DNA of 64,000 nucleotides from Mycobacterium sp. IDR2000157661 (GTDB taxonomy: Bacteria; Actinomycetota; Actinomycetes; Mycobacteriales; Mycobacteriaceae): NCBI RefSeq assembly GCF_022317005.1, contig NZ_CP081006.1:2480001-2544000 (forward strand), in the 5' to 3' direction. A program made the position numbers and the translations under genes. The notes under the pieces are model-generated. The model worked only from the letters and a program-made list of their open reading frames with translations, was not told the DNA's origin and did no database searches. Below, in pieces: positions 32,389 through 40,017 of this stretch. The stretch's first letter is position 1, and each line of letters starts with the position of its first letter.

Positions 32389-33396
32389 GTGTTGACTGAA
32401 ATCGCGAATTCGCCCGCCCTGCCATCGCACGGGCTCCGACGATCGCTGGTGCAGGTGTCTGACGACGCCGACCTGCACCGGTTTCTCGAGCGCGCCTACG
32501 GCGTCAAGCTGCGGATCTCCCGTGTCGATGATTCGAACCGCGATCCGGCGCTGGTTCACGCCCGCACGGATGCTGGGTCGTTCGCCATCGAGGACGTCGA
32601 CCTCGCCGGCCGCCTTGTCGCCGAGTCCGAACCGCTCACCCAGGTGGCAGCGGTCTGGCCCAGCCGCGGCACGGTGACCGGCCGCTCCGGCGGTCTGACC
32701 ACCGGTGCCGACGTCGACCAGGTGGCGCTGGTCTCCCAGACCGGTGAACCGTTCAACATCCAGACCGGCGACGTGGGCCTGGTTTCGGTGCTGATCGACC
32801 CGGCGCTGCTGGCGTCGGTCGCGACCGGGATTCCGGTCGCCCACGTCCGCACATCGGTCCGCTTCCACAGCCTGGTGCCGGTGGACGCCGCAGCCGGACG
32901 AATCTGGCGCCAGACCGTCGACTACGTGAAGAACGTTCTGCTGCGCGACGAGGCCATGGCGACCCCCCTGGTCCTGGGGCACGCGGCCCGCCTGCTGGCT
33001 GCTGTGACCCTCTCGACGTTCTCCAACACCGCGATCGTCGACGACCGGCCGCAGGACCGCGCCGACACCCATCCGGTGCTGTTGCGCCGAGCAATCGAGT
33101 TCATGGAGGTCAATGCCTCCGCCGACATCTCCATCGGCGATATCGCCGAGGCCGTCCACATCACTCCGCGCGCCGTGCAGTACATGTTCCGTCGCCACCT
33201 CGACACGACGCCCATCCGGCATCTGCGCAGAATCCGGCTCGAAGCAGCACACCGCGATCTGTTGGCGGGCGACCGGAGGCACACGACAGTGACTGCGATC
33301 GCGGCCAAGTGGGGGTTCGCGCACACCGGTCGCTTCGCCGTGCAGTACCGGCACGCCTACGGCTTGAGCCCGCACACCACATTGCGCGGAGCGTAG
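32389..33396 (+). CDS. AraC-family transcriptional regulator
   Basis: The 335-residue protein has an N-terminal cupin-like sensing half of the AraC_binding_2 type and a C-terminal AraC DNA-binding half (about 235-335) with two helix-turn-helix units: ISIGDIAEAVHITPRAVQYM and TVTAIAAKWGFAHTGRFAVQ, followed by YRHAYGLSPHTTLRG. The start is GTG at 32389 or TTG at 32392; the GAGG sequence is better spaced for the TTG. The inducer and target genes are unknown. A small Ala/His-rich gene follows after 11 bases and may be co-transcribed. Confidence 0.9.
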   Translation: MLTEIANSPALPSHGLRRSLVQVSDDADLHRFLERAYGVKLRISRVDDSNRDPALVHARTDAGSFAIEDVDLAGRLVAESEPLTQVAAVWPSRGTVTGRSGGLTTGADVDQVALVSQTGEPFNIQTGDVGLVSVLIDPALLASVATGIPVAHVRTSVRFHSLVPVDAAAGRIWRQTVDYVKNVLLRDEAMATPLVLGHAARLLAAVTLSTFSNTAIVDDRPQDRADTHPVLLRRAIEFMEVNASADISIGDIAEAVHITPRAVQYMFRRHLDTTPIRHLRRIRLEAAHRDLLAGDRRHTTVTAIAAKWGFAHTGRFAVQYRHAYGLSPHTTLRGA

Positions 33397-33407
33397 CGTT
33401 GGCACCA

Positions 33408-33812
33408 GTGGCCGACACGGCTGGTCGAGCGAACGGCACCCATAGCACCGCGGAAGACCGCGGTGAAGCGGCGCGCGTGCGCGCCGAGGAACTGCAGCAA
33501 CGACAGTCCGAACTTGTCGGCGGCCGGCCCGCGACCGCCAGAACGGCCAGGGATGCGAAGAAGCGCGCGGACGCGGCCTTGGCCCGCGCCAGGGCAGCGC
33601 ACGAATCGGCCGCCGAACGCCATCTGGACGCCGGCCGCGCGCACCGGCGGGCCGCGGCCGCCCACGAGCAGGCCGCGTTGCGTTCCGGCGAGGCGGCAAC
33701 CGACATGCACCAGTCGGCGGCCGAACGCCACCGAGAGGAAGCCGACCGTCATGACGCGGCCGCCGACGACCAGTTCGCCGCCGAGGCCGCCGACGAGAGG
33801 CGGATGCACTAG
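33408..33812 (+). CDS. Alanine/histidine-rich helical protein
   Basis: From the GTG at 33408 the product has 134 residues of extreme composition: Ala, Arg, Glu and His dominate, with no hydrophobic core. From about residue 55 it repeats a pattern of H-x-x-AA-x-x-H blocks (HESAAERH, HRRAAAAHEQAA, MHQSAAERHREEADRH), consistent with one long helix or coiled coil with regularly spaced histidines that could bind metal or nucleic acid. Similar low-complexity proteins occur in many mycobacteria without assigned function. The opposite strand also has an open frame here, so the call rests on the spacing after the AraC gene and the repeat pattern. Confidence 0.5.
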   Translation: MADTAGRANGTHSTAEDRGEAARVRAEELQQRQSELVGGRPATARTARDAKKRADAALARARAAHESAAERHLDAGRAHRRAAAAHEQAALRSGEAATDMHQSAAERHREEADRHDAAADDQFAAEAADERRMH

Positions 33813-33815
33813 TGG

Positions 33816-35654
33816 CTAGTTCAGCACCTCCATCAACAGCAGCGCGCCGTTCACCGCCGATTCCTCTGAGCGAAAGGCACTGCAGCGCAGCCGAATTCTT
33901 GTCTGTCGACCGCGCCGGTTGACGGCTTCGACAAGAACTTCACCCTTGGTGTCGGCGTCGACGAATGCCTTGCCGATCAACGGCTTGACCTCCTCGAGGG
34001 GCAATCCCATGTCCAAGGACGTCAGCGGTGCGCCGACGACCTCTTCGGACCGCAGGCCCCACAACTCCTCGCTGCCGTTGTTCCATACGACGATCCGCAT
34101 CTCCTTATCCACGACCACCATCCCGAGCTGGATGGAGTTGGCCAGGCAGTCCAGAAACAGCCGGGCCTCGTTCAACTCGGTGCTCCGATCGCGCAAGGCG
34201 TCGTTGATGGTGTGCAGTTCATCGTTGGTGGACTGCAACTCCTCGTTCATCGTCTCGAGTTCTTCGTTTGTCGACTGCAGTTCCTCGTTGGTGGTCTCCA
34301 ACTCCTCGACCGTCGACTGCAGTTCCTCGTTCGTGGTCTCGAGTTCCTCGTTGGTGGACTGCAGTTCCTCGTAGGCCGCCTCCAGCTGCTTGTTGGTTTC
34401 CACCACCTGCTCCACCAGCGTTCTGGTCGGGGTGGTGTCGAAGAATACGATCGACGTCCCGATCAGACCGTTCTCCGCGTCGACGAGCGGGTTCACATGA
34501 ATCTCGTACCACTGGGTCTCCGAGCCGGGGCGTTGCCACTTGACGTCCTGGATGCGTGCCGCGCGCCGCTCCACCTTCGCTTGTTCGAGATAGCTGCGCA
34601 GCTCGAGCGGACGGTAGGACACCTCGAGGTCACGCAGCAGCCGGCCGATGTCGCGCGCCGACAACCCAAACGTGGTCTCGGCCTGCTGGTTGACCATCGC
34701 GACGGTGTCCTCGCCGGTGATCACGATCTGCGCGACCGGGCTTGCGCGGAAGGCCAACTCGCGAATCGGGTCGAGCCCCGGCAGGTCAGCGTGGCGAACC
34801 GTGGTCGCCGATGCGTCGTAAGGGGCGCCGCCCCGGTGCGATCCGGCGGTTTTGCGGAAGATCCGCGAGTCGAGGCTGACGGGGGTGAACCGGTCCGAGT
34901 GGCTCAGCAGCATCTCCGCGTGCCCGAGGAACAACATGCCCTGCGGAGCCAGCGCGAAGTGCAACCGGTTCAACACATTTCGCTGCGTGTCACCGTTCAT
35001 GTACATCAGCGTGTTGCGGCACGCCAGGATGTCGACCCGCGAGATCGGCGCGTCCTTGACCAGGTCGTTGCGCCCGAAGATGACCGCTCGGCGCAAGTCC
35101 TTGTGGAACACGTAACTCGAGTTGTGGTGGTCGAAGTACTTGGCGAGCAGTTCGGGCGGCACCGACTCGACCTCTTTGGCGCTGTAGGTGGCCGCGCGCG
35201 CCTGGGTCAGCGCCTCCTCGTCGACGTCGGTGGCATAGATCTTCACCCGTTGGCGGTATTCGTCCGGCGACAGGGCCTCGGCCAGCAGCATGGCGAGGCT
35301 GTAGGCCTCCTGACCGGAGGCACATCCCGCGCTCCACAACCGGATCGGGTCGTTGGGCGGTCTGCTCGCCAGGATGGAAGGAATGACGTTGCTCTGCAGG
35401 AACTGCCAGGCGGTGGCGTCCCGGAAGAAGGTGGTGACGTTGATCAGGATGGTGTTGAACAACGCCGCGAACTCGTCCGAACTGGCCTGCAGCACATCGA
35501 GATACTCGTCGAAGGACTGGTGCCCGGCCTGCTCCATCCGATGCCGCACGCGGCGCATCAACGACGTGCGTTTGTAGCCGGTGAAATCGAATCCCCGGCT
35601 GTCGCGCATATAGCGCAGCAGGGCCTCGAAGGTGTCGTCCGTCTGCCCGTCCAT
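33816..35654 (-). CDS. CheR-type methyltransferase with PAS domains and a repeat coiled coil
   Basis: The 612-residue protein starts with a full CheR domain (about 1-270): the N-terminal helices include GFDFTGYKRTSLMRRVRHRM and the SAM site includes IRLWSAGCASGQEAYSLAML and KIYATDVDEEAL. A PAS domain follows (about 290-400). Next comes a heptad-type coiled coil (about 410-490) with six near copies of EELQSTNEELETTN. A second PAS domain (about 495-610) ends the chain. CheR methylates glutamates on chemoreceptors, but no receptor gene is here. The coiled-coil plus PAS layout is known from CheB/CheR hybrid sensors. It is the last gene of the cheB - STAS/HATPase - cheR run. Confidence 0.92.
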   Translation of the reverse strand: MDGQTDDTFEALLRYMRDSRGFDFTGYKRTSLMRRVRHRMEQAGHQSFDEYLDVLQASSDEFAALFNTILINVTTFFRDATAWQFLQSNVIPSILASRPPNDPIRLWSAGCASGQEAYSLAMLLAEALSPDEYRQRVKIYATDVDEEALTQARAATYSAKEVESVPPELLAKYFDHHNSSYVFHKDLRRAVIFGRNDLVKDAPISRVDILACRNTLMYMNGDTQRNVLNRLHFALAPQGMLFLGHAEMLLSHSDRFTPVSLDSRIFRKTAGSHRGGAPYDASATTVRHADLPGLDPIRELAFRASPVAQIVITGEDTVAMVNQQAETTFGLSARDIGRLLRDLEVSYRPLELRSYLEQAKVERRAARIQDVKWQRPGSETQWYEIHVNPLVDAENGLIGTSIVFFDTTPTRTLVEQVVETNKQLEAAYEELQSTNEELETTNEELQSTVEELETTNEELQSTNEELETMNEELQSTNDELHTINDALRDRSTELNEARLFLDCLANSIQLGMVVVDKEMRIVVWNNGSEELWGLRSEEVVGAPLTSLDMGLPLEEVKPLIGKAFVDADTKGEVLVEAVNRRGRQTRIRLRCSAFRSEESAVNGALLLMEVLN

Positions 35655-35704
35655 ATTCGCCCCTGTTTCGAAGACCGTGCCGCGGTCTCAACATACTCAC
35701 TCGA

Positions 35705-36433
35705 TCACAGGCGGTTCTCGGGGCCGAGCCGGGCCCACACCGTCTTGCCCGTCGGAGTCGGCGAGCACCCCCACGCGCGACACAGTGCGGACACGATCCG
35801 CAGTCCCGACGGTGGGCGGCCGGCGAATTGCGCCTCGGGCATGCTGGGTGGGGCGCGGTTGGCGTCCGAGACGGCGATGGTGACCGTCGTGCCGTCCGTC
35901 TCCAGCCGCATCGCCGGGCAGCTGTCGGTGTGCAGAAGGACGTTCTCCACCAGCGTGGTGGCCACCACCTTGGCCGCCGGAATCAGCTCGGCCTGCGACC
36001 ACACCGTCAGCCATTCGACGATGAGGTCCCGTGAGCGCTTCAAGCTGCCGGGCTGGGCGGACAACTCGACGCGTGCCCGTCGGCGCACGGGGGTGCGGGC
36101 CGGATCGGTCAGCGCCGCCGCCAGCGTCGGGTACACGGGCACGTAGCGAGACACCCCGTTGCGGACGATCGCCCTGCGGACCGACTCGCGCCCGTGCACC
36201 AGAACGATCGGTACCTCCGGCCACGTCCCGACGAGCCAGCGGGCACTGGTGAACACGGCGAACGCGGACTCCGCGGGCACCTCGAGTTGGTCGATGACGA
36301 TGATCACCGCCGCCGGCTCGTCGAGTGCGGCCTTCATGATGTCGTCGCGCAGGATCAGGTAGGTCGAGGCATCGAGAGTGCCGACGGCGGTGAGCACGGC
36401 CACCGCATCGACGTCACGGGTGGCGGTGGTCAT
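35705..36433 (-). CDS. STAS and HATPase (anti-sigma-like) fusion protein
   Basis: From the ATG at 36433 the protein has 242 residues. The N-terminal half (about 5-105) looks like a STAS domain: DVDAVAVLTAVGTLDASTYL then PAAVIIVIDQLEVPAESAFA. The C-terminal half (about 130-240) is an RsbW-like ATP-binding domain with N-box VATTLVENVLLHT, G1 box VAVSDANRAPP-like (TIAVSDANRAPP) and the C-terminal GKTVWARLGP. STAS and RsbW-like domains usually sit in separate partner-switching proteins that control sigma factors such as SigF; here they are fused. GTG 36472 and ATG 36463 are alternative starts. It lies between cheB and cheR. Confidence 0.8.
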   Translation of the reverse strand: MTTATRDVDAVAVLTAVGTLDASTYLILRDDIMKAALDEPAAVIIVIDQLEVPAESAFAVFTSARWLVGTWPEVPIVLVHGRESVRRAIVRNGVSRYVPVYPTLAAALTDPARTPVRRRARVELSAQPGSLKRSRDLIVEWLTVWSQAELIPAAKVVATTLVENVLLHTDSCPAMRLETDGTTVTIAVSDANRAPPSMPEAQFAGRPPSGLRIVSALCRAWGCSPTPTGKTVWARLGPENRL

Positions 36434-36446
36434 CGCGCTGCGGCCG

Positions 36447-37469
36447 TCACTCACCGGCGGCATGTCCGGCACCCGGTTCCGCCTTGGTCAGCCGCTTGCC
36501 CAGGATCGTGATCGCGCGTTCGGCCTGGTCGGCCAGGTCGTGATAGCGCTGGCTCATCGCGCCCGGTCCGGAGCTCTCGGCGAGTCGCCGGGCGAGCTTC
36601 GCCTTCTCGTGCAGGCTGCGCAGGGCCACCCACAGGGCCGTCTCGACCTCGCTGTCCCGGGCGCCCAGTAGCGCATCACCGGTCCAGGCATGACCGACGC
36701 GACAGCGGAAGTTGTCCTTGCTCAACGTCATCAGCGACCCGTTGCAGTCCGGACAGGTGTAGCCCGACGGTGGGCCCAGTGCCTCGGCGTCGAACTCGGT
36801 CTGGAACCGCGAGCCCATCGCGATCCGGTTCTCCAACTCCATGCCGGGATCCGGTTCCATCTGCCGCTCCTCGATCTCTCGGTCGGCCAGGGTGGCGAGC
36901 AGCGCGCCGACGTCCCCGGCGGTGCTCTGGTGATCGGCTGCGCCTGCTTCGATGGCGTTGCGCGGCATCGCCGGGAACAGGGCGTCGTCGATGCGCTGGG
37001 CGATGGTCGTGCCGCCGCGTGACCGGATGGCCGACATGCCGAGCACGCCGTCGTCGAGCACGCCGGAGAGCAACACCCCCACCGCCCGCGGTCCTGCGGA
37101 CAATGCGACGGACCGGAACATTGCGTTGATCGCCGGCCGGTGTCGGTTCTCCGTCGGCCCCTCCGAGAGCATGATGTGGTGGTCGAGGACGAGCAGATGC
37201 CGGTCCGGCACGGCGACGTGGATGTATCCGGGTTCGAGCTTCGCGCCGTCGGTGGCCGGAATCGCGGGCAGCGGCCCGCTGCGGTCGATGATCTGAGCCA
37301 GCACGCTGGGCGCGTTGGCCGGCACGTGCAACACGATGACAACGGCGTACGGAAGCTCCGCCGGCAGCCCGGCCGCGAACTCGGTGAGCGCCTCGACGCC
37401 GCCCGCCGAGGCGCCGACCGCGACCACGCCGCGAAGCGCGCCGCCGTCGCCGTTGTACCCAGAAGCCAT
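36447..37469 (-). CDS. CheB-type protein methylesterase without receiver domain
   Basis: The 340-residue protein begins with the catalytic domain directly: VAVGASAGGVEAL (catalytic Ser), VIVLHVPANAPSVLAQII (His) and GVLLSGVLDDGVLGMSAI (Asp), covering about residues 12-190. The receiver domain that normally regulates CheB is absent. The C-terminal part carries a zinc-ribbon-like stretch TCPDCNGSLM and FRCRVGHAWT, then a helical end. CheB removes methyl groups added by CheR. A SigF-like promoter ends 11 bases before the ATG, so the whole three-gene run is probably a stress-linked unit. Confidence 0.92.
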   Translation of the reverse strand: MASGYNGDGGALRGVVAVGASAGGVEALTEFAAGLPAELPYAVVIVLHVPANAPSVLAQIIDRSGPLPAIPATDGAKLEPGYIHVAVPDRHLLVLDHHIMLSEGPTENRHRPAINAMFRSVALSAGPRAVGVLLSGVLDDGVLGMSAIRSRGGTTIAQRIDDALFPAMPRNAIEAGAADHQSTAGDVGALLATLADREIEERQMEPDPGMELENRIAMGSRFQTEFDAEALGPPSGYTCPDCNGSLMTLSKDNFRCRVGHAWTGDALLGARDSEVETALWVALRSLHEKAKLARRLAESSGPGAMSQRYHDLADQAERAITILGKRLTKAEPGAGHAAGE

Positions 37470-37477
37470 CGAGGAGT

Positions 37478-37506
37478 GGGTTACCCCCGGCCCGGTCAGG
37501 TAACCC
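37478..37506 (-). promoter_or_regulatory. SigF-like promoter and inverted repeat before cheB
   Basis: Read leftward, GGTT, 15 bases and GGGTAA precede the cheB ATG by 11 bases, matching the SigF pattern. The same stretch forms a perfect 8-bp inverted repeat (GGGTTACC and GGTAACCC with 13 bases between), so it may also end transcription of the upstream oxidoreductase gene or bind a regulator. Confidence 0.5.
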
Positions 37507-37508
37507 TT

Positions 37509-38390
37509 CTACAACTTGGCGATGACGTTGTCTGCGAACATCTCGAGGTGCCGGATCTTGTTGTCGAGCGGTTCGGTGTCCAGGCCCGCGATGTAGGGGA
37601 TGCGGAAGCCGACGATGACGTCGGTGACGCCCCGGTCCTCGAGCCGCTTGATGCCGTCGGGCGTGTAGGCGTCGGCCGAGATGACGTGGATCTGGAAGTC
37701 GTCGCCATCAGTATGGGCGGCGTCTGCTTCTTCCTCCCGGAACTGCTTGACCCGCTTGATCAGCCGATCGAGCTCTTCGGGATCGCCGCCGCCGTGCATC
37801 CAGCCGTCGTGCCGGGCCGCGCGCCGCAGCGCGGCATCGGCGTGGCCGCCGACCAGGATCGGGATCGGCTGGGTCGGCGCCGGGGTCATCTTCGTCTTGG
37901 GGATGTCGTAGAACTCGCCGTGGAACTCGAAGTACTCGCCGGTCGTCAGCCCCTGGATGATCTCGATGCACTCGTCCATCCGCTTGCCGCGCCTCGCGAG
38001 CGGGACGCCGAGCAGTTCGTAATCCTCGGGCCACGGACTGGTGCCGACACCCAGACCGAGCCGGTTGCCGAAGACCGCGGCCAGCGAGCCGGCCTGTTTG
38101 GCGACCAGGGCGGGCGGTCGGATCGGCAGCTTGAGCACGAAGAAGTTGAAGCGCAGCGTGGTGGTCACCGCGCACAGGGCGCCCGCGAGCACGAACGCCT
38201 CGACGAACGGCTTGCCGTCGAGGAATTCGCGGCTGCCGTCGGGTGTGTAGGGGTATTTCGAGTCCGACTCGAACGGGTACGCGAGGCTGTCGGCGATGGT
38301 CATCGCGTGGTAGCCGGCCGCCTCCGCTGCCTTCGCCAGCGGCACGTAGTACGTCGGATCCGTCATCGCCTCGGCGTAAGTGAATCGCAC
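37509..38390 (-). CDS. F420-dependent LLM-class oxidoreductase, KstR-box associated
   Basis: The 293-residue protein has the luciferase-like barrel: GYHAMTIADSLAYPFES near residue 27, FGNRLGLGVGTSPWPEDYEL and PIPILVGGHADAALRRAARH. These place it among F420-dependent (or FMN-dependent) hydride-transfer enzymes. The GTG start lies ten bases from a perfect KstR-type palindrome, so the promoter must overlap the box and the message is nearly leaderless. I believe Rv0940c is the counterpart. A role in sterol or side-chain breakdown is inferred only from the operator. Confidence 0.87.
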   Translation of the reverse strand: MRFTYAEAMTDPTYYVPLAKAAEAAGYHAMTIADSLAYPFESDSKYPYTPDGSREFLDGKPFVEAFVLAGALCAVTTTLRFNFFVLKLPIRPPALVAKQAGSLAAVFGNRLGLGVGTSPWPEDYELLGVPLARRGKRMDECIEIIQGLTTGEYFEFHGEFYDIPKTKMTPAPTQPIPILVGGHADAALRRAARHDGWMHGGGDPEELDRLIKRVKQFREEEADAAHTDGDDFQIHVISADAYTPDGIKRLEDRGVTDVIVGFRIPYIAGLDTEPLDNKIRHLEMFADNVIAKL

Positions 38391-38400
38391 TCGGACATAC

Positions 38401-38414
38401 TAGAACGTGTTCTA
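38401..38414. promoter_or_regulatory. KstR-type operator, perfect palindrome
   Basis: TAGAACGTGTTCTA is a perfect palindrome and fits TNNAACNNGTTNNA at all positions. It lies ten bases before the leftward oxidoreductase gene and 41 bases before the rightward DUF4235 gene, so it could repress both. Confidence 0.78.
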
Positions 38415-38455
38415 GTCACAGGTTTAGGCATTGACGCGGAGGGAACTTCACCGCA

Positions 38456-38722
38456 GTGAGTGCCGCCAAGACCATGTACAAGCCCCTGTCAATCGTCAGC
38501 AGCGTCGCGGGTGGCCTGATCGCCGGCCAGATCTTCCAGCAGATCTGGCAGCGCGTCGACCCGTCCGACCAGGAGCCGGATCCACAGGACCTGAGCCGCT
38601 CGACCCGGGAGGTGTTCATCGCCGCTGCGATCCAGGGGTTGATCGTCGGCGTGGTGCGCGCGGCGCTGGCCCGTGGCCAGGCGAAGGGTTTCGCGGCGCT
38701 GACCAACGAAGAACTGGAGTAG
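38456..38722 (+). CDS. DUF4235 membrane-associated protein
   Basis: The 88-residue protein starts at a GTG (MSAAKTMYKPLSIVSSVAGG) and has two glycine-rich hydrophobic segments, about residues 11-30 and 52-70, joined by a charged stretch DPSDQEPDPQDLSRSTREV. This is the DUF4235 pattern, a small actinobacterial integral membrane family of unknown function. It is divergent from the F420-type oxidoreductase across a KstR-type box and converges on the DUF4873 gene. Confidence 0.8.
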   Translation: MSAAKTMYKPLSIVSSVAGGLIAGQIFQQIWQRVDPSDQEPDPQDLSRSTREVFIAAAIQGLIVGVVRAALARGQAKGFAALTNEELE

Positions 38723-38731
38723 CGGCCGGAC

Positions 38732-39004
38732 TCAGAGCGGATACGGCGGCGCGCCGACGCCTGCGACGCAATAGGTGCCCCAGGGCGTCACCTCGGTCAG
38801 CTGCCCGTGCGCTGTCTCGGTCCCGATCGACACGCATACCCGTTGCGGGATCCGCAACACCGCCTCGGACGTGAGATCGAAAACCATGCCGCGCCAGTGG
38901 TAGCGCCCGTCGATGGGATCGAGGTGTCCGGTCAGCCGCAACCGGACGGAATGTTCGGTGCCGTCGACCTTCATCCCGCCCGGGCCGTCGTACAGCGGGG
39001 TCAT
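38732..39004 (-). CDS. DUF4873 domain protein
   Basis: The 90-residue protein begins MTPLYDGPGGMKVDGTEHSV and contains HLDPIDGRYHWRGMVFDL, the core of DUF4873. This small beta-rich domain is often fused to flavin monooxygenases or encoded beside diiron oxygenases. Here its ATG overlaps the stop of the diiron oxygenase gene (ATGA), so the two are produced together and it probably supports that enzyme. A much longer upward extension of the frame is only the shadow of the oxygenase gene. Confidence 0.82.
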   Translation of the reverse strand: MTPLYDGPGGMKVDGTEHSVRLRLTGHLDPIDGRYHWRGMVFDLTSEAVLRIPQRVCVSIGTETAHGQLTEVTPWGTYCVAGVGAPPYPL

Positions 39005-39891
39005 CGCGGCAGGAACCCGCTTCGGCGCCACATGCGCCGTGCCATGGGACCCAGCAGGCCGACTTCGTCGAGGAACGCGGCCAACGGCGCGAAGCCCGCG
39101 ACCTGGGTCTCGTGCCGGTGCGGGCTGCGGCGTGCCATGCGACGCGCCTCGCGTGCATCCAGGCCGACGCGGCGGTACTGCACCTTGTTGGTGAACAGGA
39201 AGCGGAAGAAGTAGCCGCCGAGCCCGTTGATGTTGGACAGCACGAACTTGGGCACCGGGCGCATGTGCGGCACCCGCTTGCGCAGCCCGTCGCGCGCGAA
39301 TTGGATGTGACGCGCCTCCTCGGTGACGTGAATCCGCATGAGCCGCTGCACCATCGGTTGCAGTTCGTCGTCGTCCATCATCTGCCGCTGCAGGGAGTCG
39401 AAGATCTCCTCGCCGATCAGTGCGGCCACCCACAACGCCGCGCCCTGAAACGCGAACGGCAGTGTGTTGATGATCAGGCGCTGAGAGAATCTGGGCCACA
39501 CGGGTTTTGCGCCGACCCGCTCGATCGCCTTTCCGAACATCACCATGTGGCGGGTCTCGTCGCCGAGTTCGGTCAACTCGTAGTGGGTCGCGCTGGCCGT
39601 CGGATCCTGGTGCATCATCTTGCGGAGCAGTGACTGGTTCAGGATGTTCTCGAACCAGATGCCCGCCGAGAGCGTGTTGACCAGTTCCTGGCGCGACAAC
39701 TCGATCTGTTGTTCGCGCGTCATCGCGTCCCACAACGCCGTGCCGTAGAGCGACACGATCTTCGGCGGCAGGAAGAACTTGTCGGGATCCAGCGGCGCGT
39801 CCCAGTCGATGTCGACGATCGGCGCGTAGGACTTCCTGACCGAGCCCTTCAGCAGACGCTGGGAGAACTCGTTTCGGGCTGGTGCACTCAT
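39001..39891 (-). CDS. AurF-like diiron oxygenase
   Basis: From the ATG at 39891, with GGGAG seven bases upstream, the protein has 296 residues. It contains paired metal-binding motifs of ferritin-like N-oxygenases: TELGDETRHMVMFGKAIERV and, later, HVTEEARHIQFARDGLRKRV, with an additional glutamate in the middle helix EEIFDSLQRQMMDD. The family includes p-aminobenzoate N-oxygenase AurF and membrane-associated diiron oxidases. The substrate is not known. It is coupled to the DUF4873 gene and divergent from yihY across a region with a SigF-like promoter pointing the other way. Confidence 0.88.
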   Translation of the reverse strand: MSAPARNEFSQRLLKGSVRKSYAPIVDIDWDAPLDPDKFFLPPKIVSLYGTALWDAMTREQQIELSRQELVNTLSAGIWFENILNQSLLRKMMHQDPTASATHYELTELGDETRHMVMFGKAIERVGAKPVWPRFSQRLIINTLPFAFQGAALWVAALIGEEIFDSLQRQMMDDDELQPMVQRLMRIHVTEEARHIQFARDGLRKRVPHMRPVPKFVLSNINGLGGYFFRFLFTNKVQYRRVGLDAREARRMARRSPHRHETQVAGFAPLAAFLDEVGLLGPMARRMWRRSGFLPR

Positions 39892-39948
39892 CGGCGACTC
39901 CCTTGTCGATCCGTTGCACTCAAGGTAGGGAGTCGACCTCGTCGAGTC

Positions 39949-39979
39949 AATACCCGCGGTACCGGATACTTCGGGTATT
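39949..39979. repeat. Inverted repeat between the diiron oxygenase and YihY genes
   Basis: AATACCCG and CGGGTATT are perfect complements with 15 bases between them. The repeat lies just upstream of the SigF-like -35 element of yihY and 58 bases from the diiron oxygenase start, so it could be an operator shared by the two divergent genes. Confidence 0.4.
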
Positions 39980-39981
39980 GC

Positions 39982-40006
39982 GTTTGTCCGGGTCGGGTTC
40001 GGGTAT
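39982..40006 (+). promoter_or_regulatory. SigF-type promoter for yihY
   Basis: GTTT, 15 bases and GGGTAT agree exactly with the mycobacterial SigF consensus. The -10 box ends 11 bases before the ATG at 40018, predicting a transcript with a leader of only a few bases. This is the best SigF-type match in the window. Confidence 0.65.
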
Positions 40007-40017
40007 CGAGCGGCAAC

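Noticed and set aside
34212..36146. Long rightward open frame of more than 600 codons opposite cheR and the STAS gene
   Set aside because: It is the complement of two well-supported genes with recognisable domains, has low-complexity Arg/Gly/His composition and no motif. High GC creates such frames.
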